This document shows positions 1 through 8,758 of a DNA stretch of 64,000 bases, one piece after another (within the stretch, counting starts at the first letter, position 1; each line of letters begins with the position of its first letter). The notes beneath the pieces are model-generated. The model was not told where the DNA came from. It saw only the letters and a list, made by a program, of their open reading frames with translations, and did not search any database. Location: contig JANNXJ010000053.1 in assembly GCA_031409515.1 (NCBI GenBank), forward strand, positions 186,001 through 250,000. Direction: 5' to 3'. Position numbers and translations under genes: made by a program. Origin of the DNA: SHZI01 sp031409515. GTDB taxonomy: Bacteria > Pseudomonadota > Gammaproteobacteria > Steroidobacterales > GCA-2729495.

Positions 1-402
1 CTCGCCGAGCGCGTGGGCCTCTCCCCCTCCCCCTGCCTGCGCCGGGTGAAGGCGCTGGAAGACGCGGGCGTCATTACCGGGCGGGTCACGCTGCTGGACC
101 GGAAGAAGCTCGGGCTGTCGCTCACCGCGCTCATCCAGATCTCCATGGACCGGCACACCCCGGAGCGCTTCGAAAACTTTGAAAGCACGGTGAAGCGGTT
201 TCCAGAGGTGCAGTCCTGCCTGCTGATCACGGGGCAGGACGCCGACTATCTCCTGATCGTCGTGGTGCCGGACATGGAGATGTACCAGGAGTTCCTGCTC
301 AACAAGATCACCCGCATCGAAGGCGTGTCCGGCGTGCACTCGAGTTTCGTCATGCGGTGGGTGGTCGATACCACCGCACTGCCCCTCGATTATCTGGGCT
401 GA
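1..402 (+). CDS. Lrp/AsnC-family transcriptional regulator, 5' truncated by window edge
   Basis: The reading frame is open from base 1 and ends at a TGA at 402, so only the C-terminal part of the protein is present. It begins inside the helix-turn-helix (LAERVGLSPSPCLRRVKALE), which matches the Lrp/AsnC recognition region, followed by 'GVITGRVTLLDRKKLGLSLTA' and then a RAM/AsnC ligand-binding domain. The family binds amino acids as an octamer or dimer and controls amino-acid metabolism genes. Its stop lies 7 bases from the stop of the convergent metY-like gene, so it is not in that operon. The ligand cannot be read from sequence. Confidence 0.9.
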   Translation, partial: LAERVGLSPSPCLRRVKALEDAGVITGRVTLLDRKKLGLSLTALIQISMDRHTPERFENFESTVKRFPEVQSCLLITGQDADYLLIVVVPDMEMYQEFLLNKITRIEGVSGVHSSFVMRWVVDTTALPLDYLG

Positions 403-409
403 CCCCGCC

Positions 410-1687
410 TCAGGCGGTGGCCACCGCCAGAGCCTGATCAATGTCCTGCAGGATGTCCTCGATGCCCTCGATACCCACGCAGAGGCGCAGCATGTCGGGC
501 GTCACGCCGGCACTCTTCAGCTCCGCTTCACTGAGCTGGCGGTGGGTCGTGGACGCCGGGTGGGCCGCGAGGGACTTGGCATCGCCGATGTTCACCAGCC
601 GCTTGAAGATCTTCAGCGCGTCGTAGAACTTCACGCCGGCGGCGAAGCCACCCCGGATGCCGAAGGTCAGCAGCGCGGAGGGCCGGCCCCCGGTGTATTT
701 CTGCGCCAGGTGATAGTACGGCGAAGACTTCAGGCCGGCGTAGTTCACCCAGGCCACTGCGGAATGCTTCTCCAGATGCTGGGCTACGGTCATGGCATTA
801 GCCACGTGCCGCTCCATCCGCAGGTCCAGGGTCTCGATGCCCTGCAGGAAGAGAAACGCATTGAACGGGCTCATGGCCGCCCCCATGTTGCGCAAGGGCA
901 CCGTGCGGGCGCGGCCAATATAGGCTGCTGGACCAAAAGCGTCGGTATAGACCACACCGTGATAGGAAGGCTCCGGCGAACTGAGCATGGGAAAGCGCTG
1001 CTTGTGCTCGGCCCAGGGAAACTTGCCCGAATCGACGATCATGCCGCCGATCGACGTGCCGTGACCGCCCATGTACTTGGTCAGCGAGTGCACCACGATA
1101 TCGGCGCCAAACTCGATGGGCTTCATGAGCACGGGGGTGGCCACGGTGTTGTCCACGATCACCGGCACGCCATGCCGGTGAGCCATGGCCGTGATGGCCT
1201 CCAGGTCCGGGATGTTGCCCGCCGGATTACCAATGGACTCGCAGAACACAGCCGCTGTGTCGGCGTCGATCAGGGCTTCAAGGGCCTTCGCGCTGTCGTC
1301 CTGCGCGAAACGGACCTTGATCCCCAGGCTGGGTAGCGTGTGGGCGAACAGGGTGTAGGTGCCGCCGTAGAGCATGGGCACCGAAACCACGTTCCGGCCT
1401 GCCTGGGCAATCGTGAGAATCGAGTAGGTGACCGCCGCGCTCCCGGCGCTGAGGGCCAGCCCGGCGACGCCGCCTTCAAGGGCTGCCACGCGCTTCTCCA
1501 GCACGTCGTTGGTGGGATTCATGATGCGGGTGTAGATGTTGCCGACCACCGCCAGGTTGAACAGGTCGGCGCCGTGCTGGGCGTTGTCGAACTCATAGGC
1601 CGCCGTCTGATAGATGGGCACGGCCACGGACTTGGTGGTGGGGTCCGTGGCGTAACCTGCGTGGATGGCCAGCGTTGCGTCTTTCAT
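410..1687 (-). CDS. metY: O-acetylhomoserine aminocarboxypropyltransferase / sulfhydrylase (MetY type)
   Basis: The 425-residue protein belongs to the Cys/Met-metabolism PLP enzyme family. It is expected to replace the acyl group of O-acyl-homoserine with sulfide to make homocysteine in the cytoplasm. The PLP lysine is K204 in 'SLTKYMGGHG', and 'YTRIMNPTNDVLEKRVAALEGG' (split by the substrate loop) is typical of MetY. The length matches MetY (about 425-430) rather than the shorter MetB/MetC (about 380-400). It lies 17 bases behind the metA-like gene on the same strand, so the two form a two-step homoserine-to-homocysteine operon. Other enzymes of the family, such as MetZ, are less likely on length. 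Confidence 0.92.
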   Translation of the reverse strand: MKDATLAIHAGYATDPTTKSVAVPIYQTAAYEFDNAQHGADLFNLAVVGNIYTRIMNPTNDVLEKRVAALEGGVAGLALSAGSAAVTYSILTIAQAGRNVVSVPMLYGGTYTLFAHTLPSLGIKVRFAQDDSAKALEALIDADTAAVFCESIGNPAGNIPDLEAITAMAHRHGVPVIVDNTVATPVLMKPIEFGADIVVHSLTKYMGGHGTSIGGMIVDSGKFPWAEHKQRFPMLSSPEPSYHGVVYTDAFGPAAYIGRARTVPLRNMGAAMSPFNAFLFLQGIETLDLRMERHVANAMTVAQHLEKHSAVAWVNYAGLKSSPYYHLAQKYTGGRPSALLTFGIRGGFAAGVKFYDALKIFKRLVNIGDAKSLAAHPASTTHRQLSEAELKSAGVTPDMLRLCVGIEGIEDILQDIDQALAVATA

Positions 1688-1704
1688 CGGTGTCGGTGCT
1701 CCAG

Positions 1705-2769
1705 CTAAAGTCCGTCGAGGGGCCGGCGGGGATCAATGCCTGCCTTGAAGGGCAGCCGCCGGTCCAGGTTGGTTAGTTGATAGACGAGCCCCAGCCAGTT
1801 GTCAAAGACCGTCCGAGCGGTATCGCCCCAGGTGTTATCCAGGAACGGGACCACGTCGGCCTCGGGAAACGTCGGCAATGGGGTGCCGGCGCGCTGTGCC
1901 CTCCCGGCCGCAGCCAGATACTCGTTCAGCACGGCAGCCGCCTCGGGACAAATATAGTGATCGGGAAAGGGCGGCAGGTCCCGCTCGCCAGCGAAGTGGC
2001 GCAGCACCTCCCGCTTGTATTCCTTGAGCAGGCTGATGGCGTCGTACTCCGGGTGACCCTGGAAATAGACGTGGCGAAACTGGTCGGCGCTCACGGCCGC
2101 ATGGACGCCCCCCTCGGCACTTTCGATGAGGATCCCGAGGCCCGCTCCCTCGAACTGGGCGCGGGTGATCCCGTTGTACCTGGAATGGGGCACGTCAAAG
2201 CGCGTGTTGATGCCCGTCAGCAGCGGGTGCTGCGGGGCCACGACCCGGTGGCTGTACACGCCCCACTGCTTGCGCGGCAGGCGCGTCCGGTCGACCCCGT
2301 GCAGGTACTTCATCAGGGCATGGGTCGACAGGCAGGAACAGAGTACGGAGGTGACGTTCTCGCTGGCCCAGCCGATGACCTCCGTCAGCGGCCGGTAGAA
2401 CGGCTCCTCCTCGATACGGGGATTGGCCACGTTGGCGCCGGTAACGATGAGCGCATCCAGTCCCTGGGCATAGATCGAGGCGAGATCCTCGTAGTTCCCG
2501 GCGATATAGGCCTGGGTGGCCGCGCTGCGGGGCAGCCCGTCGACCGTAAAGCAATGCACGTAGAACTGGGCAATCTGGTTGGAGCCGCCCACCAGGCGTA
2601 TGAACTGCTGTTCGGTCAGCTGAAACGCCGCATCGGGCATGAGGTTGAGCAGGCCCACGTGCAGCGCCCGGATATCCTGGCGCTGGGCATCCTGTAACGA
2701 GAGAACCGTCAGCCCCTGGCGACGCAGGTCGCCAAAGGTGGGGAGTCGTGAATGTTCAACGATGGGCAT
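1705..2769 (-). CDS. metA: Homoserine O-acyltransferase, MetA family
   Basis: The 354-residue protein of the MetA family transfers an acyl group from acyl-CoA to homoserine, the first committed step of methionine synthesis. The likely nucleophile is C146 in 'SVLCSCLSTHALM', and the His/Glu pair is H239/E241 in 'YFQGHPEYD'. Many MetA-family enzymes use acetyl-CoA rather than succinyl-CoA. Pairing with a MetY-type sulfhydrylase, which takes O-acetylhomoserine, suggests acetyl here, but that is inferred from context. The start ATG lies 112 bases from the divergent small membrane-associated gene. No SAM riboswitch was seen upstream. Confidence 0.88.
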   Translation of the reverse strand: MPIVEHSRLPTFGDLRRQGLTVLSLQDAQRQDIRALHVGLLNLMPDAAFQLTEQQFIRLVGGSNQIAQFYVHCFTVDGLPRSAATQAYIAGNYEDLASIYAQGLDALIVTGANVANPRIEEEPFYRPLTEVIGWASENVTSVLCSCLSTHALMKYLHGVDRTRLPRKQWGVYSHRVVAPQHPLLTGINTRFDVPHSRYNGITRAQFEGAGLGILIESAEGGVHAAVSADQFRHVYFQGHPEYDAISLLKEYKREVLRHFAGERDLPPFPDHYICPEAAAVLNEYLAAAGRAQRAGTPLPTFPEADVVPFLDNTWGDTARTVFDNWLGLVYQLTNLDRRLPFKAGIDPRRPLDGL

Positions 2770-2881
2770 GAAGGAATTGTGCCTATTTAATCAGCCCTGC
2801 GGTCGACACGGCCGCATTCCCAGCCAATAGCCGCACATTGGCACCTTGCATCCCCCGGCCGTGACTGCTATCAAGACTCAT

Positions 2882-3202
2882 ATGATTCCCAGTCTCAACC
2901 GTATCGGCGAAAGCGGCCCGTCGCCGCGCCAGCGGTTTAGCGTCCTGCTCGCCGCGCTCCTGCTGACGGTCCTGCAGGTAGTAGCCGTCAGCCACCTCAT
3001 CAGCCACTCCGCCAGCGGCGATACGAGCCACTGCGAATTGTGCCTCCACGCAGTGCATGGCGGCGATGCGCTGGTCCCGGCCGGAACGCCGCAACCGCCA
3101 TTCCAGGCCCTGGCTGGCCGCCTGATTGGCGGCCCCGAACTGCCGATCTGGTCCCGCACGCCCACCACCTGCCGCGCCCGCGGCCCGCCCTCCTTCGCCT
3201 GA
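2882..3202 (+). CDS. Small DUF2946-like protein, possible periplasmic zinc-binding accessory
   Basis: This is a predicted 106-residue protein with one hydrophobic segment near the N-terminus (FSVLLAALLLTVLQVVAVSH), followed by a His/Cys-containing stretch (SHLISHSASGDTSHCELCLHAVHGG). That layout resembles DUF2946-type proteins, which are often found beside zinc uptake genes. The C-terminal part is low in recognisable features. An upstream in-frame ATG at 2846 is possible, but 2882 gives a conventional signal-anchor. It precedes a ZnuD-like receptor by 111 bases on the same strand, so metal binding or delivery is a reasonable inference, not a demonstrated role. Confidence 0.6.
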   Translation: MIPSLNRIGESGPSPRQRFSVLLAALLLTVLQVVAVSHLISHSASGDTSHCELCLHAVHGGDALVPAGTPQPPFQALAGRLIGGPELPIWSRTPTTCRARGPPSFA

Positions 3203-3313
3203 TCTGTCGGCCCCCGGGCCGCTTCCACGCAATTGCGAACGACCAGCCCACTGACACCGGTCAGTGCGTGCCTGGCGGCGTTGCGTCACATCAGACCATG
3301 ACGGAGAGCAACC

Positions 3314-5353
3314 ATGCGTACGCCACTGGCCACCGCGGCCCTGACACTATTTCTTATCCCAACCGCCTTCGCGGCGGCAGCGAATGCGCCCCCGGATCTC
3401 CGGGAGGTCATCGTCAGGGCAACGCCCCTGCGGGGCAGCCCCCTGGAAACGGCTCAGCCGGCCATCGTTCTGGCCGGGGATCAGCTCGAGCGGTCTATCG
3501 AGAAGAGCCTTGGCGAAACCCTGGAGAAACAGCTCGGCATCACGGGCACCTACTTCGGCCCCATCGCCAGCCGGCCTGTGATCCGGGGCTTGAGCAACCA
3601 GCGCGTCCAGGTGCTGGAAGACAGCATCGCCTCGCTGGATGTCTCGGCCCTCAGCGAAGACCATAGCGTCACCGTGGATCCGCTGGTCGCCCGGAGCATC
3701 GAGGTGATCAAGGGTCCGGGCACCCTGCTCTACGGCAACGCCGCAGTCGGCGGCGTGGTGAATGTACTGACCAACCGCATTCCCGAGACCCGGCAGCAGG
3801 AACCCTTCGAGGGCGCCATTGAGTTGCGGGGCGACACCGTGTCGGACCAGCGCTCCGGGGCCCTGCGCCTGGATGGCCAGGTGGGCGATTTCGCCCTGCA
3901 TGCCGACGGCTTCAGCCGGGATAGCAACGACATCGATATTCCCGGCAGGGCCCTGTCGGACGAGCTCGTTACCGAGCTTGAGGCGAATGGTGAGGAAGTC
4001 CCGACCAACCCCGACGGCGTGGTGTACGGCAGCGACGGCAAGACCGATGGCTGGTCCGTCGGCGGCTCCTACCTGATTGGTGAGCGCGGCTATCTGGGCG
4101 CGTCGGCCACCCGCTACGACGCCAACTATGGCACCCCAGGCCCGGAATCCCAGCCGGACGGCAGCAGCGTCCGCATCGACATGGAACAACGTCGCTATGA
4201 CCTCAGCGGCGGCCTCGGGAATCCGTTCGCCGGGATCAGCGCAGTGCGCCTGCGGACCGGGCATAGCGACTACACCCACACGGAGTTCGAACCGGATGGC
4301 AACCCGGGCACAAAGTTCACCCAGGATGCGAACGAGTTTCGCCTGGCTTTCGACCATGATCCGATAGCCAACTGGCGCGGTACCTTCGGCGCCCAGTACA
4401 TCGATGTGAATTTCAGGGCCGAAGGTGAGGAAGCCTTCATTCCACCCTCGACGACTGAGAACCTGGGTCTGTTCCTGTTCGAGGAACGCGAGATCGGCGA
4501 CGTCAACCTGCAGGTTGGCGCGCGCTACGAGAACCAGAGTATTGACCCGGAGGCCGCGCTGGCACTGCGCAGTTACGACGACAGCAGCTGGAACGGTTCT
4601 GCCGGTGTGGTCTGGGAATTTGCGCCGGAGTACTCGGCAGCACTCAACTACAGCTACGCACAACGGCTCCCGAGCGCGACGGAACTGTACGCCGACGGCG
4701 CGCATGTTGCATTGGCGCGCTTCGAAATCGGGGATCCGTCACTGAAAAAGGAGTCTACCAACACAGTGGATCTTGCCCTGCGCAAGTACGCGGGGGACCT
4801 GCAGTTCCTGGTGTCGGCCTTCTACAGTGACTATAACGATTTCATCTACGCGCAGCCGACGGGCGCGTTCGCCGGCGATGGAGAGCCGTTCCCGGTCGTG
4901 CAGTATGTCGCGCAGGACGCGGAGTTCTACGGCGCCGAGGCGGAAGTCTCGTTTCCGTTGCTGGACGAGGACGTGAGCAGCCTCAGGCTCCGGCTGCTCA
5001 CCGACTACGTTCGCGGCAAACTGGCCAATGGCGCCGGCAACCTGCCGCTGATGCCACCGTGGCGGGTTGGTGCCGAGCTGGACTACACCCGGGACGGCTG
5101 GCAGGCCGGTCTTGAAGTCTTCAGGTATGACAGCCAGAGCAAGGTTGCCACGAACGAGTTACCCACAGACGGGTACACGATGATCGGGGCCAACCTGGGC
5201 TATCGGCTGCCGACCCCGGGCGGATCGCTGCTCCTGTTTCTGCAGGGCTCCAACCTGGCGAACCAGGAAGCGCGCCGCTCCACCTCACCCGTGAAGGACT
5301 ACTCGCCACTCCCCGGCGTGTCCCTCCTGGCAGGAGCGAAGATCGAGTTCTGA
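3314..5353 (+). CDS. TonB-dependent outer-membrane receptor, ZnuD-like
   Basis: The 679-residue protein has a signal peptide (about residues 1-20), a plug domain with 'RPVIRGLSNQRVQVLEDSI' and 'IEVIKGPGTLLYGNAAVGGVVNV', and a long beta-barrel ending in the outer-membrane signature 'LLAGAKIEF' with a terminal Phe. The plug text, including 'DVSALSEDHSVTVDPLVA', is typical of the ZnuD family of zinc (or heme) receptors. It would import metal across the outer membrane using TonB energy. A small DUF2946-like gene lies just upstream and a ZIP transporter converges downstream, which supports zinc. No Zur box was recognised upstream. Another metal cannot be excluded. Confidence 0.88.
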   Translation: MRTPLATAALTLFLIPTAFAAAANAPPDLREVIVRATPLRGSPLETAQPAIVLAGDQLERSIEKSLGETLEKQLGITGTYFGPIASRPVIRGLSNQRVQVLEDSIASLDVSALSEDHSVTVDPLVARSIEVIKGPGTLLYGNAAVGGVVNVLTNRIPETRQQEPFEGAIELRGDTVSDQRSGALRLDGQVGDFALHADGFSRDSNDIDIPGRALSDELVTELEANGEEVPTNPDGVVYGSDGKTDGWSVGGSYLIGERGYLGASATRYDANYGTPGPESQPDGSSVRIDMEQRRYDLSGGLGNPFAGISAVRLRTGHSDYTHTEFEPDGNPGTKFTQDANEFRLAFDHDPIANWRGTFGAQYIDVNFRAEGEEAFIPPSTTENLGLFLFEEREIGDVNLQVGARYENQSIDPEAALALRSYDDSSWNGSAGVVWEFAPEYSAALNYSYAQRLPSATELYADGAHVALARFEIGDPSLKKESTNTVDLALRKYAGDLQFLVSAFYSDYNDFIYAQPTGAFAGDGEPFPVVQYVAQDAEFYGAEAEVSFPLLDEDVSSLRLRLLTDYVRGKLANGAGNLPLMPPWRVGAELDYTRDGWQAGLEVFRYDSQSKVATNELPTDGYTMIGANLGYRLPTPGGSLLLFLQGSNLANQEARRSTSPVKDYSPLPGVSLLAGAKIEF

Positions 5354-5366
5354 GCAGGGCGCTTCG

Positions 5367-6080
5367 TCAGAGGTACGCAAAGAGAAAGACCAGCCCGCCG
5401 AGGAGGCCCAGCCGCTCGGGCCATTTCGGCGGGCTCGCTTTCGCCGGGCTCGGGGCGGGCGCGTCATGCTCGTGGCTGGCGACCCCGTGCAGGACAACGT
5501 GGAAGATCGAGCCGGCGACGAAGGCCTGGAACCAGGCGACGCCGGGGCCCGTCAACAATGCCAGCGCCGGTGCGCCGATCAGGTAACCCATCACCGTGCC
5601 ACCGATCAGCAGGAGGAGCACAGCGCTGGCTGCCCGCCGGCCGAAGGCAGGCGCCAGCAGAAACCACAACGCGATGCCCTTGGGCATGTTGTGCAGCACG
5701 ACGGCGAGACCCTGCTGCTCCTCCAGGGAATGGGCCTCGTGGCCCGCGGAGGCAGCGCCCATCAGGATCAGGCCATCGAGAATGCAGTGCGCCAGCAGGC
5801 CCAGGGCGCCAAGGGCCAGGAATGCCAGGTGCTCCCGATGGGCGGCATCGTGGAACAGCCGCTCGACAAGCAGCGGGAACCCGAGCCCCAGAGCGGCGAA
5901 AACCCACGCCGCCCACCCGCCCGTGGCCATGGCTTCCGGCAGGATGCCGAACAGGAACAGGCCGGCGATAGTGATGAAGGCAAAGCCGTCCAGAAATGCG
6001 GTCGTTTTCCTGCCCAGCCTCCCGAATTCGAAGAGGAGTGGGCCGGATAACAGGGAGACGACGGCGGCCAGCAGAAACAT
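5367..6080 (-). CDS. ZIP-family divalent metal transporter
   Basis: The 237-residue polytopic inner-membrane protein has several hydrophobic segments and ZIP-like polar helix motifs: 'HCILDGLILMGA' and 'VVLHNMPKGIALWFLL', which carry the His/Asp/Pro-Lys-Gly pattern of the metal-binding helices. 'HEAHSLEEQQG' sits between them. It is expected to move zinc or a related divalent cation into the cytoplasm. It converges with the ZnuD-like receptor with only 13 bases between the stops, so the two are physically clustered but separately transcribed. Confidence 0.82.
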   Translation of the reverse strand: MFLLAAVVSLLSGPLLFEFGRLGRKTTAFLDGFAFITIAGLFLFGILPEAMATGGWAAWVFAALGLGFPLLVERLFHDAAHREHLAFLALGALGLLAHCILDGLILMGAASAGHEAHSLEEQQGLAVVLHNMPKGIALWFLLAPAFGRRAASAVLLLLIGGTVMGYLIGAPALALLTGPGVAWFQAFVAGSIFHVVLHGVASHEHDAPAPSPAKASPPKWPERLGLLGGLVFLFAYL

Positions 6081-6322
6081 GCTGGCATGCTAACGCGGAT
6101 ACAAAGTCTCGCGAGGACAAATCCTGTGCCACGCACGCTGTTTGGGGACCCCGGCAGCAGAACGTGTTCTTCCTTCCGCCCAACCGGCACGGCTGCACTT
6201 ACCCTGACCGCGAAGACTGTCTAAGAAAGTGAGGCCACCTCTCTACCGACCTCAGCGTTATGAGGGCGACTGGGCAGATCTTGTTGGGTTCCGCCCGGTG
6301 GATCACTCTTGGACGGACGTCG

Positions 6323-6757
6323 TTACTCAGCGCCTCCGGCACCCTCAATAAGGGGCTTCAGGCGCTGTTCGATCTCCCGCGCTACGCGCAACATCGCCTC
6401 GATGAGCTGTTCGTCGACGTCCACCTCCCCTTCATACTCGGCCAGGTTGCGTTTGCGGTGGGCCTGATCCAGCACTCGCCACTGTTCATTCGGCAGCGCA
6501 ATCGTGTGCTGGAGGCACTGGAACACCAGGTATCGGGATTCAGACCGGTAGCCGCGCAAGCGCAACGCGGCGAGCGCAAGGGCATGAGCGGCGTTGTAGC
6601 CAAGATCAAACCGGCTCTCAAGGCTCAAGTCGGACCGCTCGGCATCTGCCAGGCGGCTCCGGCCCGATCGAAGCAGGCCTTCGAGTTCGGATTTCGCCGG
6701 CCGCTCCGTCTTGAGCTTACCGATCCGGACCAGATTATCGAGCTCACGCTGCGACAT
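6323..6757 (-). CDS. HEPN-domain protein of an MNT-HEPN pair
   Basis: The 144-residue, mostly helical protein carries 'RKRNLAEYEG' at about residues 101-110, the Arg-Asn-x-x-x-Tyr motif typical of HEPN proteins paired with minimal nucleotidyltransferases. In characterised pairs the HEPN protein is an RNase toxin and the nucleotidyltransferase inactivates it by AMPylation. Its start overlaps the end of the nucleotidyltransferase gene by 14 bases, so they are translationally coupled. The classical RX4-6H motif is not obvious, so toxicity is inferred from family and context only. Confidence 0.8.
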   Translation of the reverse strand: MSQRELDNLVRIGKLKTERPAKSELEGLLRSGRSRLADAERSDLSLESRFDLGYNAAHALALAALRLRGYRSESRYLVFQCLQHTIALPNEQWRVLDQAHRKRNLAEYEGEVDVDEQLIEAMLRVAREIEQRLKPLIEGAGGAE

Positions 6758-7400
6758 TTTCGCTCCCGATCAGGACGAGGTGCTCGCCCCCCAGCACACG
6801 GTTCAGGAAAGCGTTGCCGGCGGCGCGGCGGCTTGCAAACTCGGCCTTGGTGTAGAGGGTAGGACTGATTTTGCGATCGAGTCGGGATTCCACGGGCGCG
6901 AGCGCGGAATAGAGCGATTCCAGCGTCATGTCGTCGGCAACGAGCAGTAGATCGATGTCGCTGCTCGCAGTATCCGTGCCTTTCGCCATAGAACCATAGA
7001 TAAGCGCGAGGTCGATACAATCCGCGAGCGGTGCCAACGCCTGTCGGATCGGTTCAACCATGGCGATGGTTTTTCGCACGAGGGCGCAGAGTTCCTCGAA
7101 CACCGGGCAATCGGGGTTCGCCTGATAGTGCTTCTGCTTGCCGACACGGCGGACCGTGACCAAGCCACTGGAGGCGAGGCGTCTGAGTTCCCGTTGCACG
7201 GCCCCCGAGCCGGAACCGGTGAGCTCGATCAGCTCACTGGCGAAGAAGCTGCGCAGCGGCTGGCCGAACAAAAGCGCCAGCACGCGCTGCTGGGTCGTCG
7301 TGAATAGCGCGTCCGCCAGGTTGGTGGACGAATCGCCGCGGCCAGCGGCCGCCTTGCGGCGGGTGGGACGGGAGGAACGCTCGCCAGCTAAGTTACCCAT
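6744..7400 (-). CDS. Winged-helix nucleotidyltransferase, MNT partner of HEPN protein
   Basis: The 218-residue protein has an N-terminal winged helix (about 25-90, including 'SFFASELIELTGSGSGAVQRELRRL') and a nucleotidyltransferase domain with 'YGSMAKGTDTASSDIDLLLV', carrying the GS and DxD residues (G136-S137, D148, D150). It likely represses its own operon and AMPylates the HEPN partner. I place the start at the ATG at 7400. Longer frames read through a textbook promoter, TTGAAA (7436-7431), 17-base spacer, TATGAT (7413-7408), which leaves only 7 bases between the -10 box and this ATG. The message would be nearly leaderless. The same promoter contains two operator-like palindromes. Confidence 0.85.
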   Translation of the reverse strand: MGNLAGERSSRPTRRKAAAGRGDSSTNLADALFTTTQQRVLALLFGQPLRSFFASELIELTGSGSGAVQRELRRLASSGLVTVRRVGKQKHYQANPDCPVFEELCALVRKTIAMVEPIRQALAPLADCIDLALIYGSMAKGTDTASSDIDLLLVADDMTLESLYSALAPVESRLDRKISPTLYTKAEFASRRAAGNAFLNRVLGGEHLVLIGSENVAA

Positions 7401-7429
7401 TTCGGGCATCATAATGCCCGTTTTGGGCA
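7394..7429 (-). promoter_or_regulatory. Promoter-embedded tandem operator of the MNT-HEPN operon
   Basis: Two inverted repeats lie 21 bp apart centre to centre: TGCCCGTTTTGGGCA (7415-7429, perfect 5-bp arms) and TACCCATTTCGGGCA (7394-7408, one mismatch). The first fills the spacer between TTGAAA and TATGAT on the minus strand, and the second covers the -10 box and start site. Two helical turns of spacing and this placement are what an autorepressor would need. The winged helix of the adjacent protein is the obvious binder (inference). Confidence 0.75.
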
Positions 7430-7436
7430 TTTTCAA
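7408..7436 (-). promoter_or_regulatory. Sigma-70-type promoter of the MNT-HEPN operon
   Basis: On the minus strand TTGAAA (7436-7431) and TATGAT (7413-7408) are separated by exactly 17 bases. The predicted start site is at or one base before the ATG at 7400. Confidence 0.75.
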
Positions 7437-7520
7437 CCCGATGATTCCGTTCCCGGGATCGGTGAGGACTGCTTGGCCCCCCGCCCGCTGTTGATTTCTC
7501 CCCTGTATTGACCCAACGAG

Positions 7521-8585
7521 TCAGTTGTCGATGGAAGTCACGGTACCCGACCGCTCAAATCCGCTGTGCAGGTACGCCGACAGCCTGCGCTCCAGCCAGC
7601 AATAGGGCCGTCCGAGTGGAGAGGTGCTGACAAACCCCACATGCCCACCCTGCTGGGCGACCTCCAGCGTGACAAAGGACGACAGGGCGTCGACATCCGG
7701 AACAATGCTGGCCGTCATGAACGGATCATCCAGGGCATGCACGACCAGAGTAGGGCAACGAATGTCCTGTAGCCATCGGCCGCAGGAGGATTGAGTGTAG
7801 TAGTCCTCCGCGTCACGAAAGCCCGCCAGTGGGGCCGTATAGGCTTCGTCATAGGCAATGAAATCCTGCGCGGCCAGTGCCGCAGCCAGGTCTACCGCCC
7901 TTGAAGGGGCGATGTGCGGGTGCTTGCGCCGCAACGCTTCTTTCAAAGCGTCCAGCAAGCGCTTTTGGTAGATGCGGGAGAAGCCTGCACGCATCCTCTC
8001 AGCACAGGGCCGGATACTGAAGGGGACTGACGCCGCAGCGGCGATATTGACCGGTGTCGAGCTACCCTCCTCCGCGAGGGCCTTCAGGTTTACGTTGCCA
8101 CCCAGCGACCAGCCTACCGAGGCGATAAAGGCCTGGGGCTCGCGCTCACGCAGCAGATGCCACAAGTAGCGCAGGTCCTCTGTGTCGCCCTGGTTGTAGC
8201 ACCGCTGCAGGCGGTTCGGCTCTGGACCGGCGCCGCGGAGTTGCAGCATCACCGTGCGCCAGCCCCGGGCGACCAGCTGGCTGGCAGTGCCCCGCACGTA
8301 TTTTGAATCGAAGCCGCCGCCCAGGCCATGCACCAGCACAGCAAGCGCGCCACTGGCGTGGTGATCTCCGCTCCAGCCCAGGTCCAGGAAGTCGCCATCA
8401 GCCAACTCAAGACGCTCCCGCCGAAGATCGAGTTTCGGTGCAGGCCGCAGGAGTGAGGCAATGGTCTGGAGATGGGGGCCGGAGACGAGTGGGTGCGGCC
8501 GGAAGCCACTTTGGACAACCTGGCCATGAGCCCGATGGGGCGTGCTCCAACCGTCATGTATCGGCGCCAGGACTCGATTGTTCAT
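7521..8585 (-). CDS. Alpha/beta hydrolase of the YheT family
   Basis: The 354-residue cytoplasmic alpha/beta hydrolase has an oxyanion-hole region 'VLVHGLGGGFDSKY' (about 84-96), nucleophile elbow 'GWSLGG' with S160, a late Asp in 'VVHALDDPFM' and a catalytic His in 'GGHVGF'. The N-terminal 'FRPHPLVSGPHLQTI' is characteristic of the YheT/embryogenesis-associated EMB8 group, which are esterases of unclear natural substrate. It is a single gene with its own promoter, divergent from the phosphoketolase gene. Confidence 0.85.
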   Translation of the reverse strand: MNNRVLAPIHDGWSTPHRAHGQVVQSGFRPHPLVSGPHLQTIASLLRPAPKLDLRRERLELADGDFLDLGWSGDHHASGALAVLVHGLGGGFDSKYVRGTASQLVARGWRTVMLQLRGAGPEPNRLQRCYNQGDTEDLRYLWHLLREREPQAFIASVGWSLGGNVNLKALAEEGSSTPVNIAAAASVPFSIRPCAERMRAGFSRIYQKRLLDALKEALRRKHPHIAPSRAVDLAAALAAQDFIAYDEAYTAPLAGFRDAEDYYTQSSCGRWLQDIRCPTLVVHALDDPFMTASIVPDVDALSSFVTLEVAQQGGHVGFVSTSPLGRPYCWLERRLSAYLHSGFERSGTVTSIDN

Positions 8586-8675
8586 AAAGCGAACTCTCGA
8601 TCACGAGCGCTGGCTGCGTCTAGGGCCTAGCGTACAAAGGAACAGACTGGTGCGAGGGCAGCGCCGGGCCAGCTG

Positions 8676-8691
8676 GGTGCGCTAGCGCACT
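8676..8691 (+). promoter_or_regulatory. Crp-like palindrome, site 1 (upstream of phosphoketolase)
   Basis: GGTGCG-CTAG-CGCACT followed by GACG. A -10-like GATCAT (8713-8718) begins 30 bp from the palindrome centre. The promoter lies inside a longer open frame from GTG 8711, which argues for the ATG at 8759. Confidence 0.7.
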
Positions 8692-8758
8692 GACGCGGAG
8701 CCCCCCGCCAGTGATCATCAAACTCCCCCTTTCAGTCGTCAGTATTTCAGGGACCTGG

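Noticed and set aside
2770..2881. SAM riboswitch or Zur box between metA and the DUF2946-like gene
   Set aside because: Neither a riboswitch-like fold nor a Zur palindrome could be recognised in this 112-base region.
8711..8758. GTG start for phosphoketolase
   Set aside because: The stretch contains the predicted -10 box, and the family N-terminus aligns at ATG 8759.
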